NCBI GenBank assembly: GCA_964034945.1
Contig: OZ035961.1
Location: forward strand, 71,958,322-72,022,321
Direction of reading: 5' to 3'
Length of the DNA: 64,000 nucleotides
DNA from: Chrysopilus asiliformis
Taxonomy: Eukaryota > Arthropoda > Insecta > Diptera > Rhagionidae
In this document: piece by piece, positions 42,874 to 53,874 of the stretch
How positions within the stretch are numbered: the first letter of the stretch is position 1
How the letters are laid out: the number at the start of each line of letters is the position of its first letter
The notes under the pieces: generated by a model
What the model saw: only the letters and a program-made list of their open reading frames with translations
Told to the model about the DNA's origin: nothing
Database searches by the model: none
Made by a program: the position numbers and the translations under genes

Positions 42874-43366
42874 GTGCCTGTTTACACACGGTTGATCCAG
42901 GCGCCTGGCCATGAACGAAAAATGTTGCTCGTGTTTTCACACAGATTGGAACTGAACGCTACTGTCAGTTTGCCAGGAAATAATTGGAAACGAAACATAA
43001 TTGAAATTTTTCATTGAACAGTTAAAGGAAAATTGTTTTCAATTAATATTCGTCACAATAAACTAAAAAATGTTTGAAATGGATAATAAAAAGTTTTTGG
43101 CAGCATCAAGCATGCTTTATGTTAGAGTTTATTCCATGTAGACATTTTTGCTTATGAGATACGAACTCTTTGACGACAGGAACGCAAATGACAATGGAAC
43201 GAGAAAAATACCAGCCAATCAGAGCATGACAGGCGGAACTCTGAAAATGGAGATTTTAGTTTTGTGGTGCAATTTCCTATCGACACCCCCACCTCCTCGT
43301 CTTGCCTGTATTTTGACAGTTTCGTTCATGGCCAGGCGCCTGGATCAACCGTGTGTAAACAGGCAC
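42874..43366 (-). mobile_element. Harbinger-like MITE, family F8
   Basis: GTGCCTGTTTACACACGGTT ... AACCGTGTGTAAACAGGCAC flanked by TAC (42871-42873, 43367-43369). On the minus strand the core AGAGTTCCGCCTGTCATGCT...GATTGGCTGG and GTTCCATTGTCATTTGCGTT precedes ATG at 43145, opening MSTWNKL-stop. Confidence 0.9.
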
Positions 43367-43591
43367 TACTGAATTATACTCAATATTATACCAACAATAA
43401 ATAATTGAATTGAAATTATCAACTATCAAATGTGAATTGACAATCGTAATAAGGGCCAATATTTTAAGTTATGCAATACAGGAAATTTTAAAATATAGGC
43501 GAATAAAATTAATTTACATTAACATTTTATTATTTTTTTAAATTTTATAAAGTGTCATTTACATGCATAACTCCATGTCACTCCCAAATAG

Positions 43592-44713
43592 TAGGGTACC
43601 TCAATGACGCACTTTAGTTCCTCCTCTACTAGGAGTATGGACAGGCGGCCGAGCTTTTTGGTCGTGCTTTTCTTCCGAAATCTTACATTTTAGAAGAAAA
43701 TGCGCGCTTTTTTTCTAGACCTTTGATTGGTTTCAAATTTCTTTTAAAGGATAGAGCATTAAAAAATCTGTAAAAGCTCTGAACAACGATCTTTTAAATA
43801 TTAGTATAAATATTTAAAAAATTGAAAAGAAAGTGAAAGCTTTCGGGGTTTTTTTTCCGAAAATTGCGGTTAGCAGCTGGATGGCGTGAAAATTTGTTTA
43901 AGGTAGTATTTTAGTGTGACGAGCCAAAAAAATCAAATTTTTTGTTGTTGCAATTTTCGAAGGTTTATTGTGTGTAGAATAAGTTGCAGAAGGATATCTT
44001 CAGGTGTGCTTCGAAGGTCAATGTATTGTATTAGTAGAGTCGGCGCCATGTTTTCAAAATTGCTTTAATTGTTTTCTCAGGAACCACTGAACCAATCGGG
44101 TTGCCCCTTTACACATATCTTCGGGAGATGTGTGCCTGCGACCGGAATTACAACCATATTCAAATACTTATTTTTACAAAAGTAGCAACCCGACAACCAA
44201 CGAAATATATCATAAAAATCGAAATTTAATTTTTAAAAGATCAGCATTTTTAAAATTTCCCATATTTATACGAAACGCCTCAAGCATGTGAGACTACAGC
44301 CGTTAAGCCATGTTCCGGCTGTAGCCTCAAGCATATATTTAAGACTCGTTTTGGTTTTTTGTTGCTTCAGATTATCTGGTGAACCGCAAACATGTCAAAC
44401 ATCAAACGACATTTTTTCACCCCGACTTTGGAGTGTCATTTTTTATATCTATTGCTTTATAAACAATTGTGTTATTAATTGACATGACAAACGAAAAAGA
44501 GATATTGTTTGTCACCTTTCTTGAACGCAAAAAACCCAAGTACCTCTGGAATGCTGCCTTAAAGGTAAACAATCACTGAAATGTCAAAGAAATCAGCTGT
44601 TTAAACTTTTATTCCGAAAAGCACTAGCTTTGAAATCACGAATATAGATGTCACTTTCACGTGGCCATACTCCTAGTAGAGGAGGAACTAAAGTGCGTCA
44701 TTGAGGTACCCTT
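43592..44713. mobile_element. hAT-like MITE with long ends, 8-bp duplication
   Basis: TAGGGTACCTCAATGACGCA ... TGCGTCATTGAGGTACCCTT with about 55 bp of inverted repeat, flanked by CCAAATAG (43584-43591, 44714-44721). An internal inverted pair (CATGTGAGACTACAGCC / GGCTGTAGCCTCAAGCAT) lies near 44285-44335. Confidence 0.88.
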
Positions 44714-44721
44714 CCAAATAG

Positions 44722-46660
44722 CATCGAAAAGCACGGGAACATGAGATTTGCTCTTTGCGGCTTTAAAATGGAGCAATTTACGCAATCGGGGCTAAAAATT
44801 TACACCTATAATTCACATCCGCGTAAAAGAAGCGTAAGAAGTGACGAGCACGACGCACTGATTAATAATGCGTCTGCAAAGCCACAATTGCTTTAGTGGG
44901 GAAATTTGTGATCGACGGTTCGTCTTTGGATCAACATTCGCTTCATGAAAATCCTGCAGCGATAGAGCAGCATTTGATGGTTTTCGGGTCGAAACAGTGA
45001 TTAGCTGTGGAGCCTGAATGCCATTTTCACTTTGAAGAAGCGTGTGATGGAAAAAGTGTCGACACTGTTGCCACTAAAGTTTCATTAAAGTCCCCCGCTT
45101 TGCATACAAAAGAAAAAAAAGTTGATGCCTTCAGCCGCCATATTCCCATTGACATGTCATGCAAACGATTTCGCTTCGAAAATTAAATTTCTTATTTCAG
45201 GCGAATTACTGAAGGAAATTGCATGAAAAGTGAACAGTAGACATTTTTGAAACAGCACAATTTTATTGGCATCAAAATTTCATTGCAAAAGGAAAAATTA
45301 ATTTGACCGGTAAAATAAAATTAAAGAAATTTTTCGTTAAAAACTAAATAATTTGATGGCCCATTAAAATCTGTTTAAATTTCAGATCCAATATTGTCGA
45401 AAATTTTTAATTGTAACTAAAATCACGACATGCAATCGGAGGAAAAGTCCATTATAAAATAATACTCCACAAAAAGTTTCCATTAATTTATCGCCGTTAG
45501 ATTTTTCTTGTTCGCTTTCTGTTTACGTTTTTATTTGTTCATCTCTGTTCACTCAACAAGTTAAGTAAGCATTCGAGGGAGAAAGAAAACGACGCTCGAT
45601 ATTTGTGTGATATAATGCCGTCAGATGACTCTAGCATAAAGCTTCAGGCAACTAATTTTGTCCCTCAAGTCGTAATTGTGGCGCCGCAAACAGCTGAAAA
45701 GTGTTCCCCACTATGGATGTCGTTGCGCGTCTCATTCGCACAACTACGACGTGGCCGCGACATAAATTGCTTATCGCCGCGATTTGCATGGTGACGAAAT
45801 ATGGGGATAAATACCATATTTGCTGCTTAAAATGCTATTTGGGTGACTTATATACAATGGACAGAGCATCCGAGCCGAAAAATGGCACGGCATCAGATTT
45901 GACTTGGAAATTCAGTAGTCGCCAACCTAATTGTACTCGTAAACATTTTGCGTTATACAAATTTCATGTCAATTCACTTGCAGTCATGTTCAAATTACAT
46001 GAAAATTACACAGATAGTTAGTCTTTACTTGTTAAATCTAGTATGCACATTTGGTTCTTCAAAAATTCGAAAAAAAAATCAGTGCAAAACGCAAATGTTA
46101 CACTTTTTCACTTCCAAGTTAAAGTTGAGAGTCCCCTGCTGTCATTTATGCAGCAGCCAGCTGTCATTTATGCCAAACACATATCTTGATCTTTCTTTCT
46201 CTTACCGATCGCCTTGTTTCTCACACGAGAATGAAAAATTGCCAACTCGTGTTTTATGTGAATGTCATCTGGTAGTATTTTGGCGCGAATCTATTTGAAT
46301 GTGTCGCGATGTGAAAAGTATAATAATAAGTTTGAAGTGCAATTTTAATTTTTTAATTAGAATCAATCAAACATGTCCTATGAAATAGACACGTTTGTTT
46401 TATACACTCCATTTGGCATTTTTAATGAAGAATTTTTCAACAACTATTCAACATAACCTCAAACATTAACACATGATTTGGTTAGTTGTCAACCCTATTT
46501 GTTCAAATAAGGTTGCTAACACATCCCTATTTACTCGTACAAGGTTGGTAATCGTATCAGGGAATCTCATTAGAAAGAGAGAGTCAAAATGTGTGAAAAA
46601 GAATCTAGCTGTGTTTCGCGCTATTTGATTTTTTACCGTATTATGGGATATCATACTTCC
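44722..46660. other. Long stretch without recognised features
   Basis: No terminal repeats, tandem repeats or convincing coding sequence noted. Short frames around 45603-46021 show no known motif and no biased composition. Confidence 0.35.
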
Positions 46661-46663
46661 ATT

Positions 46664-46995
46664 GGGCATTTCCACACACAGTTGTAACGACAACACATAA
46701 CGACAACCAGTTCGAGTCCATACGCTGTTGTTACCCAGTTGTGTCAGTTTTATATGTGTGAGTGCGAATATTGGCATTGTGGTTTGAACGTGAGTAGAGA
46801 AGCATCGTAGTGTGAGAAATCATAATTTCACCCATGGAAAAATTTTATTGCTGTTTACTTGTGTTAGGGCATGCAGAACTTTTGGTCACTCTTGAACTTC
46901 GCCCAAACGTTCATCACTTGCAGAACCCCCTCCACTAGTCACTGACCAATCAGAACCCGATCCGCAGATGCAAGAATACACGTGTGGAAAGGCCC
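46664..46995. mobile_element. Harbinger-like MITE, family F6, copy 2
   Basis: GGGCATTTCCACACACAG ... CGTGTGGAAAGGCCC, 332 bp. Flanks ATT and AAT do not match, so the original target copy may be lost to the adjoining repeat array. Confidence 0.85.
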
Positions 46996-47148
46996 AATGA
47001 GATCAAATGAGATCTAATGAGATCAAATGAGATGAAATGAGATGAAATGAGATGAAATGAGATGAAATGAGATGACATGGGATGAAATGAGATCAAATGA
47101 GATGAAATGATATCAAATGAGATCAAATGAGATGAAATGAGATTAAAT
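46996..47148. repeat. 10-bp minisatellite linking two F6 copies
   Basis: About 15 units of AATGAGATSA (for example AATGAGATCA, AATGAGATGA) fill exactly the gap between two direct F6 copies. Confidence 0.92.
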
Positions 47149-47479
47149 GGGCATTTCCACACACAGTTGTAACGACAACACATAACGACAACAAGTTCGA
47201 GTCCACACGCTGTTGTTACCAGTTGTGTCAGTTTTATATGTGTGAGTGCGAATATTGGCATTGTGGTTTGAACGTGAGTAGAGAAGCATCGTAGTGTGAG
47301 AAATCATAATTTCACCCATGGAAAATTTTTATTGCTGTTTACTTGTGTTAGTGCATGCAGAACTTTTGGTCACTCTTGAACTTCGCCCAAACGTTCATCA
47401 CTTGCAGAGCCCCCTCCACTAGTCACTGACCAATCAGAGCCCGATCCGCAGATGCAAGAATACACGTGTGGAAAGGCTC
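47149..47479. mobile_element. Harbinger-like MITE, family F6, copy 3
   Basis: Same ends as copy 2, same orientation, 331 bp; the last repeat unit GAGATTAAAT runs into its left end. Right end is GCTC instead of GCCC. Confidence 0.85.
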
Positions 47480-47532
47480 ATTGTATATACTTCGTTGCTC
47501 CATATGCGTTTATGATATTAAATTGGTTCATT

Positions 47533-48236
47533 AGCTGCATTCCCGATCCATGAAAGACCTACTGCGAAGTACTGCGGAACGTTCTCATCTACACATCCTC
47601 TTAGTCCACAGTAAATTTTCTTGTGCGATTTTGACAAAAAATTCCGTCAGATGGCCGAACTTCCTAAGTTTTCCAATAGGTGAAAATCCGGGTTTTAAGG
47701 TTAAAACGAATTGTCACTTTTGTTTGTTTTCGTACATTAAAACACTTCCGCTATGAAAAATCAAAGAAAACATTTGATTTGAAGTACAAATTTTCTCCAG
47801 AATGAAATTAGATTGCAATTACTGTGTTGGAATAACCACCCGAATGTCTAATATCTCTAAATTGAAATATGTGTTGAAACGAAATAGTATTTTGTTTCGG
47901 ATCTCGAAATTATGGCGATAACGCACAAAATATGGCCTTTCCCCTCATTGCAGGTTCATTTATTCTATTTAATTTCATTTTCTTTTCAGATATTTTGTAT
48001 CTCTGTTGATTGAGAAATTATTCTCATATTTACAACTTTCAAATTGTGTGCGCTCTTTAATTGTGAGGTTATATTTTACTAGTAATCATCTAAAAGTGCG
48101 TTCCCGAATAATGACTGCGGCTGTCGCTCTGAGCTAACCGCGCCGCGCCGCTGCCGCACCGCGCCAATTGTGGGACAAGCTTAAAGTTGCTGGTCAGTAC
48201 TGCGCAGTAGTTTTTACATGGGTCGGGAATGCAGCT
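47533..48236. mobile_element. Harbinger-like MITE with GC-rich patch
   Basis: AGCTGCATTCCCGATCCATG ... CATGGGTCGGGAATGCAGCT flanked by ATT (47530-47532, 48237-48239). A GC-rich patch (CCGCGCCGCGCCGCTGCCGC, near 48139) is exceptional for the window. Confidence 0.85.
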
Positions 48237-48239
48237 ATT

Positions 48240-48884
48240 GTTGTGCTCTTTTAATGTTGTTCCGGATTTATTTACCGATTTCTGGTCGAAATTTTACAAA
48301 TTTTAAACTCTGGTAGTGGAAAATAATTTATATTGAAACACATTTGTTTTTTTCACTTTTGTCTGTTTTAAGATCGTTTTATTTTCAGTGGGCTATTTGG
48401 GCATTTTATTTATTTTTTCGAACAAAAGGGAAACTTCATTTTATCAATAATTATATCATCGATTCAAATTTTGAACATTTCTTAAAGTGGAGTTTCATTG
48501 CGACGACAAGGCGAAACGAGACGTCGACGAGAGTCGTCGGAGTTGTCAAAGTAATTTTCAACGTATGCTTTTGTATTGAATTGATTATATTGCGACGACA
48601 GCGACACGACAACCCCACCAAAGTTTGAAAAATTGAACTTTTGTCGCGACGACATCGAATGACAGTTGAATTGTTTGGTTAGGTTAATTGTGTTTGAGTT
48701 GCTCTCTTTTGGTGAAAAATTGGCAATTTTATCAAAATGCAAAATTTATCCATAGTAGCATATAATAATATTTTCTTTACTTTCTGCACTCTCATCTTTT
48801 ACTTTCAAAAAGATTTGTTAGGTTATGGGATTGTTTGTCGCATGCTCGCAGCTCTGGTAATGTAGCTTGGATGACGATAACGAC
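48240..48884. other. Unassigned, with GCGACGAC repeats
   Basis: GCGACGAC recurs at about 48499, 48592 and 48646 in direct orientation; no element boundaries found. Confidence 0.35.
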
Positions 48885-48887
48885 AAT

Positions 48888-49231
48888 GGGCGCATTCACG
48901 AACACTCAACAGTTGAGTAAATCTCGATGAGTTCTCGTGAATGCCTCGATACATTAAACAGCTGATATCTGTCAATCTGGACTTTCCTTTTCCTTTTCTT
49001 TCCTTTTCCACTGTGTACGAATTTAGTCCATAGTCTCTTTGCTAACAGTCGATTTTGCCAAACACCAAAAAAGAATCCTCGGTTGACATCACTAATTCTG
49101 CGCAGAGAAAGTTGAATTTGAGATACCATGCAGCTCTGCGCTGAATGCAGAATTTACATGTGTTCCACTTCATATAAACAAGTGTATTTAAATTCCGCTG
49201 CATGCAGAATTCTGCACATGTGTTTAGGGCA
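48888..49231. mobile_element. Chimeric MITE: F12 left end fused to another MITE's right end
   Basis: 48888-48977 matches the reverse complement of the right end of 33430-34059 (GGGCGCATTCACGAACACTC). From TGGACTTTCC at 48978 to 49231 it matches the right half of 23089-23626, ending TGTGTTTAGGGCA. Flanks are AAT and TAA, so the two ends do not come from one insertion. Confidence 0.85.
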
Positions 49232-49234
49232 TAA

Positions 49235-50590
49235 CTTAGCCTTTATACAAATTCTTCCAAATTTCATCATTTGTTTCTGATCAAATCATAAATGGTGCGT
49301 AATTAAGAGAAAAACACTTGTAAACTGATTTGATTGCTAGAAATGCTAATCTCGTTTTGTAAAGAATGACGTATTAAGTTTTCAATATGGCAGAAGGTAA
49401 CTTTCAACTTAGCATACCTTTATTATTGACCGACTGCAATGCAGACTACATACAGACTACATTGCTAAAAAACATCAGTTTAAGCAAAAGCTATTTTTTT
49501 ATTCACATCACCCATTGGTATGGTGAATTGTAACTTTAGAAACTGCATATTTGATTTTTTTTAAAAACCCAAAGAGTTGGTTTGCTAAAATCTGGCTTTT
49601 GCGAAAAGAACAAATGATGGTTTTCTTTGGTGATTTCGTAAATTCTCTTTGGCTTGTTGCGAATTTTAAGATAAAATTTTGATGGAACTTCTATGCAGAT
49701 TTACTCTGCGTTAAAAGTAAACAAAATTGTTATAAACATTTTTAGTGAAACTAAATATTTAGCACAATTTTTAAACGAAGACAGTCAAATCTAGAAAAGT
49801 TTATCAGAAGATGAACAAATAATTTCTTGAGGACTTATTTAAGCACAAAGGAAAGTGAAAAATAGGAAAATCTTTTTCCCAGTCCTCAAGTTCGAGAATC
49901 ATTGGATCCAAAAGACAGAAAAGGTTCCGAAGACGGAAGAAGGAAAACAGCTGGAAAATGGTGAGATCTTGACAATAAACATATAAATTAGTTTTGTTTT
50001 TCTTTGGAATTTCTAAACAAAAACTTGAAAGCCGTTGATTTTTTACTATTCTACTATTCTGCTATCCTATATTTCACTGAAATCCTTATTTTCCGAAGTT
50101 TTTTTTCCGAAGAAAACAACCCAGAAAGAGTAAATATTGAATTATTGCAACTGCACTGCGCATGAATTTGTTGTGATAAAGTTTAGCATTTATAGACAAT
50201 AGAATCAGTCGGTAAATCTTCGTTTCGATTTCAACAACAGTCGAAGGCAAAAAAGTAATCCACTCCAATAGCCGGGGTCTTCAGTCTCAGCTATGCTGCG
50301 AAAACACTAATCAGGGTTTAACTAAGTTTATTTAACAATATCTGAAATGAACAGCACAAGACTTTCTTAACTAAATCTACGTTCTTGCGCAATTTACACT
50401 ATAATCCGATGAATAAAACTAGTTTATATGAAAAGCTGATTTTTTTTTACAAAATTTGAAATATCTCGATAACGGTAATTTACGGTGAAATTCAAAAATG
50501 GAGAGAATTTTATTTCTTTAATTGTTCCTTCAGCCGTTTTTTTACTTTGCTGTAAAAAAAATAAATGCTCATATGTTCATACAATATATG
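49235..50590. other. Long AT-rich stretch without recognised features
   Basis: No repeats, frames or terminal structures noticed. Confidence 0.35.
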
Positions 50591-50835
50591 AAAGGTGTTC
50601 ACACGATATGAACATTTTGTCCCAAAGCTTCAAATTTTTATGTGTGTTCATATATGTGCTCAAATGCATTGTGTTCATATTTTTTCTGCGCGTATGAACA
50701 CTGTTCAGATATGAACGTTTTGTTCAAATTACAGATATGAACAATTTTTAAGAACATTTGAGCACACAACACAACAAATTAAAACAAAACTGTCGAAAAC
50801 TTTTTTTTATTTTTCATTTTTTTTTATATTATATG

Positions 50836-51178
50836 CCAGGAGCTTAGGCAAATTGCCTCTAATGCCGAAGCACTGCTCAAGACATCATTCATTCAACCAT
50901 TCATACACAATCCATTCGCACTCTGAATACTCCCCATACCCCACTGCAACGAAGACTTGGCGCGACAGTACATAGCCTTATCGTCCATTGTGTCCTGTTA
51001 CAGAGCTTGTGGAGTATTCAGGCGGCGGGAGGAAAAGACCCAAACTGGTCCGTGTTTTAAAGTCCATGAGCAGAAAAGTTCTAAATTCGAATCGAATTAT
51101 TTTACCCTGAGTGGGATTTGAACTACTGCTCATTGGATCACAAGGCTAGCACTTAGCTGACTGAGCCATCCACGCCAC
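50836..51178 (-). mobile_element. tRNA-derived SINE
   Basis: Read on the minus strand it begins GTGGCGTGGATGGCTCAGTC with an A box (GGATGGCTCAGTCA, 51157-51170) and a B box (AGTTCAAATCCC, 51113-51124), about 35 bp apart as in tRNA promoters, followed by about 270 bp of unrelated body and an A-rich end near 50825. It is inserted in the TATGAACA element. Confidence 0.75.
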
Positions 51179-51429
51179 AAATCTAAAACCTACTAGACTC
51201 AAATAAAAACCAGAAAACATAAATTTACGTACAAATTTGACTCAAAATTTTACATTTGAACATGTTGAAAACTTAGCCCATGTTCAAATGTTACAGTGTG
51301 TTCATATCTGTGATCATACGTCCGAATTTTACAAACTGGGCTCATACGGTCCCAAAATAGTGTTCACACGGTATGAACAGGTCGTGTTCATGCGTTTGCT
51401 CACGGTATGTTCAAATGTGTTCATATGCC

Positions 51430-51453
51430 TTGTGTTCATACGTATGAACACAA
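51430..51453. repeat. Perfect 24-bp palindrome
   Basis: TTGTGTTCATAC followed directly by its exact complement; two abutting TGTTCATA half-sites. Confidence 0.9.
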
Positions 51454-51699
51454 AAATATGGTGTTCAGACGGTATGAACACGTTTGGGACACTTTTTTGC
51501 TCAAAAATATGAACAGTGATCATATCGTGTGCACTTACCTTAACTGTAAATTAAAAGATTAATGCAAAATTAAGCCATCCGATTACATTTTCTTTACAAA
51601 GTATCTTTAAAACAACGACAATATAATAGATTTATATGCGCTCACAGAAAGTATTAAATTTCCTGTAAAGTTAAAATGGTTTTTTTATGTATAGGCAGG

Positions 51700-51830
51700 G
51701 AACAACTATTATATAGAATGGAAAATAAGACCTTTCCTCATTAACTTCCACTAGAGTAAGCACTACACTATAGAAATTGGTTTTGTTGTCTTACTTCCTC
51801 TTTCTGCTGTCATACCATAGTTTAACCATA
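51700..51830. repeat. Dispersed repeat, second copy
   Basis: Inverted relative to 28600-28720 (AGTAAGCACTACACTATAGA; TTCCTCTTTCTGCTGTCATA) and shares CTATTATATAGAATGGAAAA with 33095-33115. Confidence 0.6.
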
Positions 51831-52051
51831 GTTAAACTATAGTTAGGAAACCTAGGGATTTTTCCGTGTACCTACGTTGGAGTAAAGATAACCGATATAC
51901 TCGTGGACGCGGTTTTTCTTTCTTTCCTATGCGTAAATTACCAACAAAACACAACACATGTAAAACCTAGCCACATTTTCATACACCACCAACACATGCA
52001 ATCTTCCGACAATCTTCCGCTGTCGGTAATTTCTTATTTTTTATTTACATT

Positions 52052-52137
52052 TTCAGCACCGGTTCCAGAACCGGGTACCCGGTTCTCGAAGATTCTAGCA
52101 CCGAAACCCGGTTCCTTAAAATTGTCTCGGTGCTGAA
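52052..52137. repeat. 86-bp mini element with 10-bp inverted ends
   Basis: TTCAGCACCG ... CGGTGCTGAA; interior has CCGGTTCCAGAACCGG and CCGGTTCTCG repeats. No target duplication recognised. Confidence 0.5.
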
Positions 52138-52139
52138 TG

Positions 52140-52660
52140 CTATAATTACGTTATCCTTTCAGGACCTTCCGTTATCCTTATAAGGATCCTATTATACTAA
52201 AGGCGCTTATTTCAAATTGTTTTTCTTAAATAAGTCGACCCCGCTCCCACTTCTCCCCTCACCATCAAGCTTATTTTAAAAATAATAAAAATTGCGGCAC
52301 ATAGGATTCGAACCAGGGACCAATAGCTTACACCCCAACAGACATAACGATTGAGCCACTCACAATTCTGGCATTAGTTGTTTAAATGTATTATAGGTGC
52401 AACAAATTAAGCAAACTTTAATCGAAATTATGAATTCAAAAAAGTGTTTGACGTATTTTCGAATTAAAAGCGCCACTATTTGGTCAATCTGGGGCCAAGC
52501 TGAAGTAAAGAAAATATTGTATTGTCAACGCACGGCTGTTTGCAAAATTTCAAGTCAATTGGATGAGTGGAAGTGGGTCAAAATTAGATTGCAAGATTTG
52601 ACCCTGACAGACAGGCAGACAAACAGATACGAAGGCAAGCTAAATAAAAGCTTTTAATAA
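52140..52660. mobile_element. Helentron-like element, family II copy
   Basis: TTACGTTATCC, CAGGACCTTCCGTTATCC at the left and GAAAATATTGTATTGTCA, GATGAGTGGAAGTGGGTCAA, GACAGACAGGCAGAC, CGAAGGCAAGCTAAATAAAA at the right match 8450-9010. A tRNA-like segment lies inside. Confidence 0.55.
52293..52368 (-). repeat. tRNA-like segment (tRNA pseudogene or SINE head)
   Basis: Minus strand has A box TGGCTCAATCG (52348-52358) and a consensus B box GGTTCGAATCC (52304-52314). The acceptor stem does not pair well and no CCA-adjacent stem is clear, so a functional tRNA is unlikely. Confidence 0.55.
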
Positions 52661-52664
52661 AGAC

Positions 52665-53160
52665 AATAAATTAAAAAAAAACTTTGATTAGCATTTAAAA
52701 ATATTCATTTTTGTACATTTTCTGCTTTGAGCCTACATCGACACAAATATCTAAAATGTAATTTCTGTAGTACTTTTTCTTACTGATCTACTGACGCCCA
52801 GGAAAAAAACGATTAAAATACACCATCAATACCCAAAAATGGAATAAAATTTAAAAGAATAATTTTCTGTGTTTTTGTGTTAACGGTTTTACGTATCTTT
52901 AACGGTTCTAAATGTACTTGCATGTATTTGAAAAAATATTTTTTATACATATATTTTTTTCCTAAACTAAATATTGCAAAATTTTGTGTTGATAACAACT
53001 GATATTTCGAAAAATCGTTAGTTTGCAAGCAATTTGTAAAAATCTAATTTTTTTTACATTTTAGTGAAAATATCTCAATAAAAGATTACAGATAATGGTA
53101 AAATACAAAATCATAGAAAATGCCATTCTTATTAATCAAGATTGTGAAACACCCGGGGGG
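52665..53160. other. AT-rich spacer
   Basis: Nothing recognised. Confidence 0.35.
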
Positions 53161-53442
53161 TTTTTATACCCGTATGGTGAAACCAAAGGGTATATTAAAT
53201 TTGCCTTACGCCAAGATTCCGTTATCACACACAAAAATGAATTACACCAGCGTGTTTAGAATAATAAAAAAAATGCAGTCTGTGGCGCAGATTGTGGGCG
53301 CACGGATTGAGTTAGAGACTTGATTGGAGTAAATTTTAATAAATTTACGTTTGATTTCAAAGTGGAATTTGTATACAAGTTCGCCGTTCACTTAAATCAC
53401 CATACGGAGTTTCAATAATTGGCAATTATAGCTTTTGTTATG
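53161..53442 (+). mobile_element. DINE-1-like Helentron, family I, deleted copy
   Basis: TTTTTATACCCGTATGGTGA at the left and GGCAATTATAGCTTTTGTTATG at the right; the GTCY array and much of the interior are gone. Confidence 0.75.
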
Positions 53443-53874
53443 TTTTTTTAAATAATGGTATATCACGATACCGGTTTGAGATGTCGAGTTCTAGTAAAAG
53501 ATAAAAGTGTAGAAAAATTTATATAAATTATTTAAATTCTTGTTAATTATTTTATTATTTAATATTTTCTGTCATACAATGTAACTTTTTTTTTAAATTC
53601 TCTATTATTCCTTAATATTTCATTTTGTATTCATATTCTTCCATTCCTTTGTTTTTCAATGTCTACTTGTTATATTTTATTTTATATTTTCAAGGTGTAG
53701 CTCACATCCGTCCATCCTGATATTGTGTATCGTCCTCGAACACACTCTGAATTTAATTCATCCTAAATTTAATTGAAACAAAACATTATTTTAATAATTA
53801 GTTCAAATATCGTTATATTTATATAAAACATTATTTTAATTTAACTCTTTAAAAAAATCAAATCTTTCTAAATT

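Larger units (their letters stand above)
50594..51540. mobile_element. Element dense in TATGAACA / TGTTCATA motifs
   Basis: Candidate ends GGTGTTCACACGATATGAAC and TGATCATATCGTGTGCACTT are inverted. Well over a dozen TGTTCAT/ATGAACA words in both orientations occupy the outer parts; a tRNA-derived SINE fills the middle. No coding frame; superfamily and target duplication not resolved. Confidence 0.6.

Noticed and set aside
45603..46298. Overlapping frames of 63-116 codons
   Set aside because: No recognisable domain and they overlap each other in different frames.
52293..52368. Functional tRNA gene
   Set aside because: B box is good but acceptor and anticodon stems do not pair well; treated as tRNA-like remnant.
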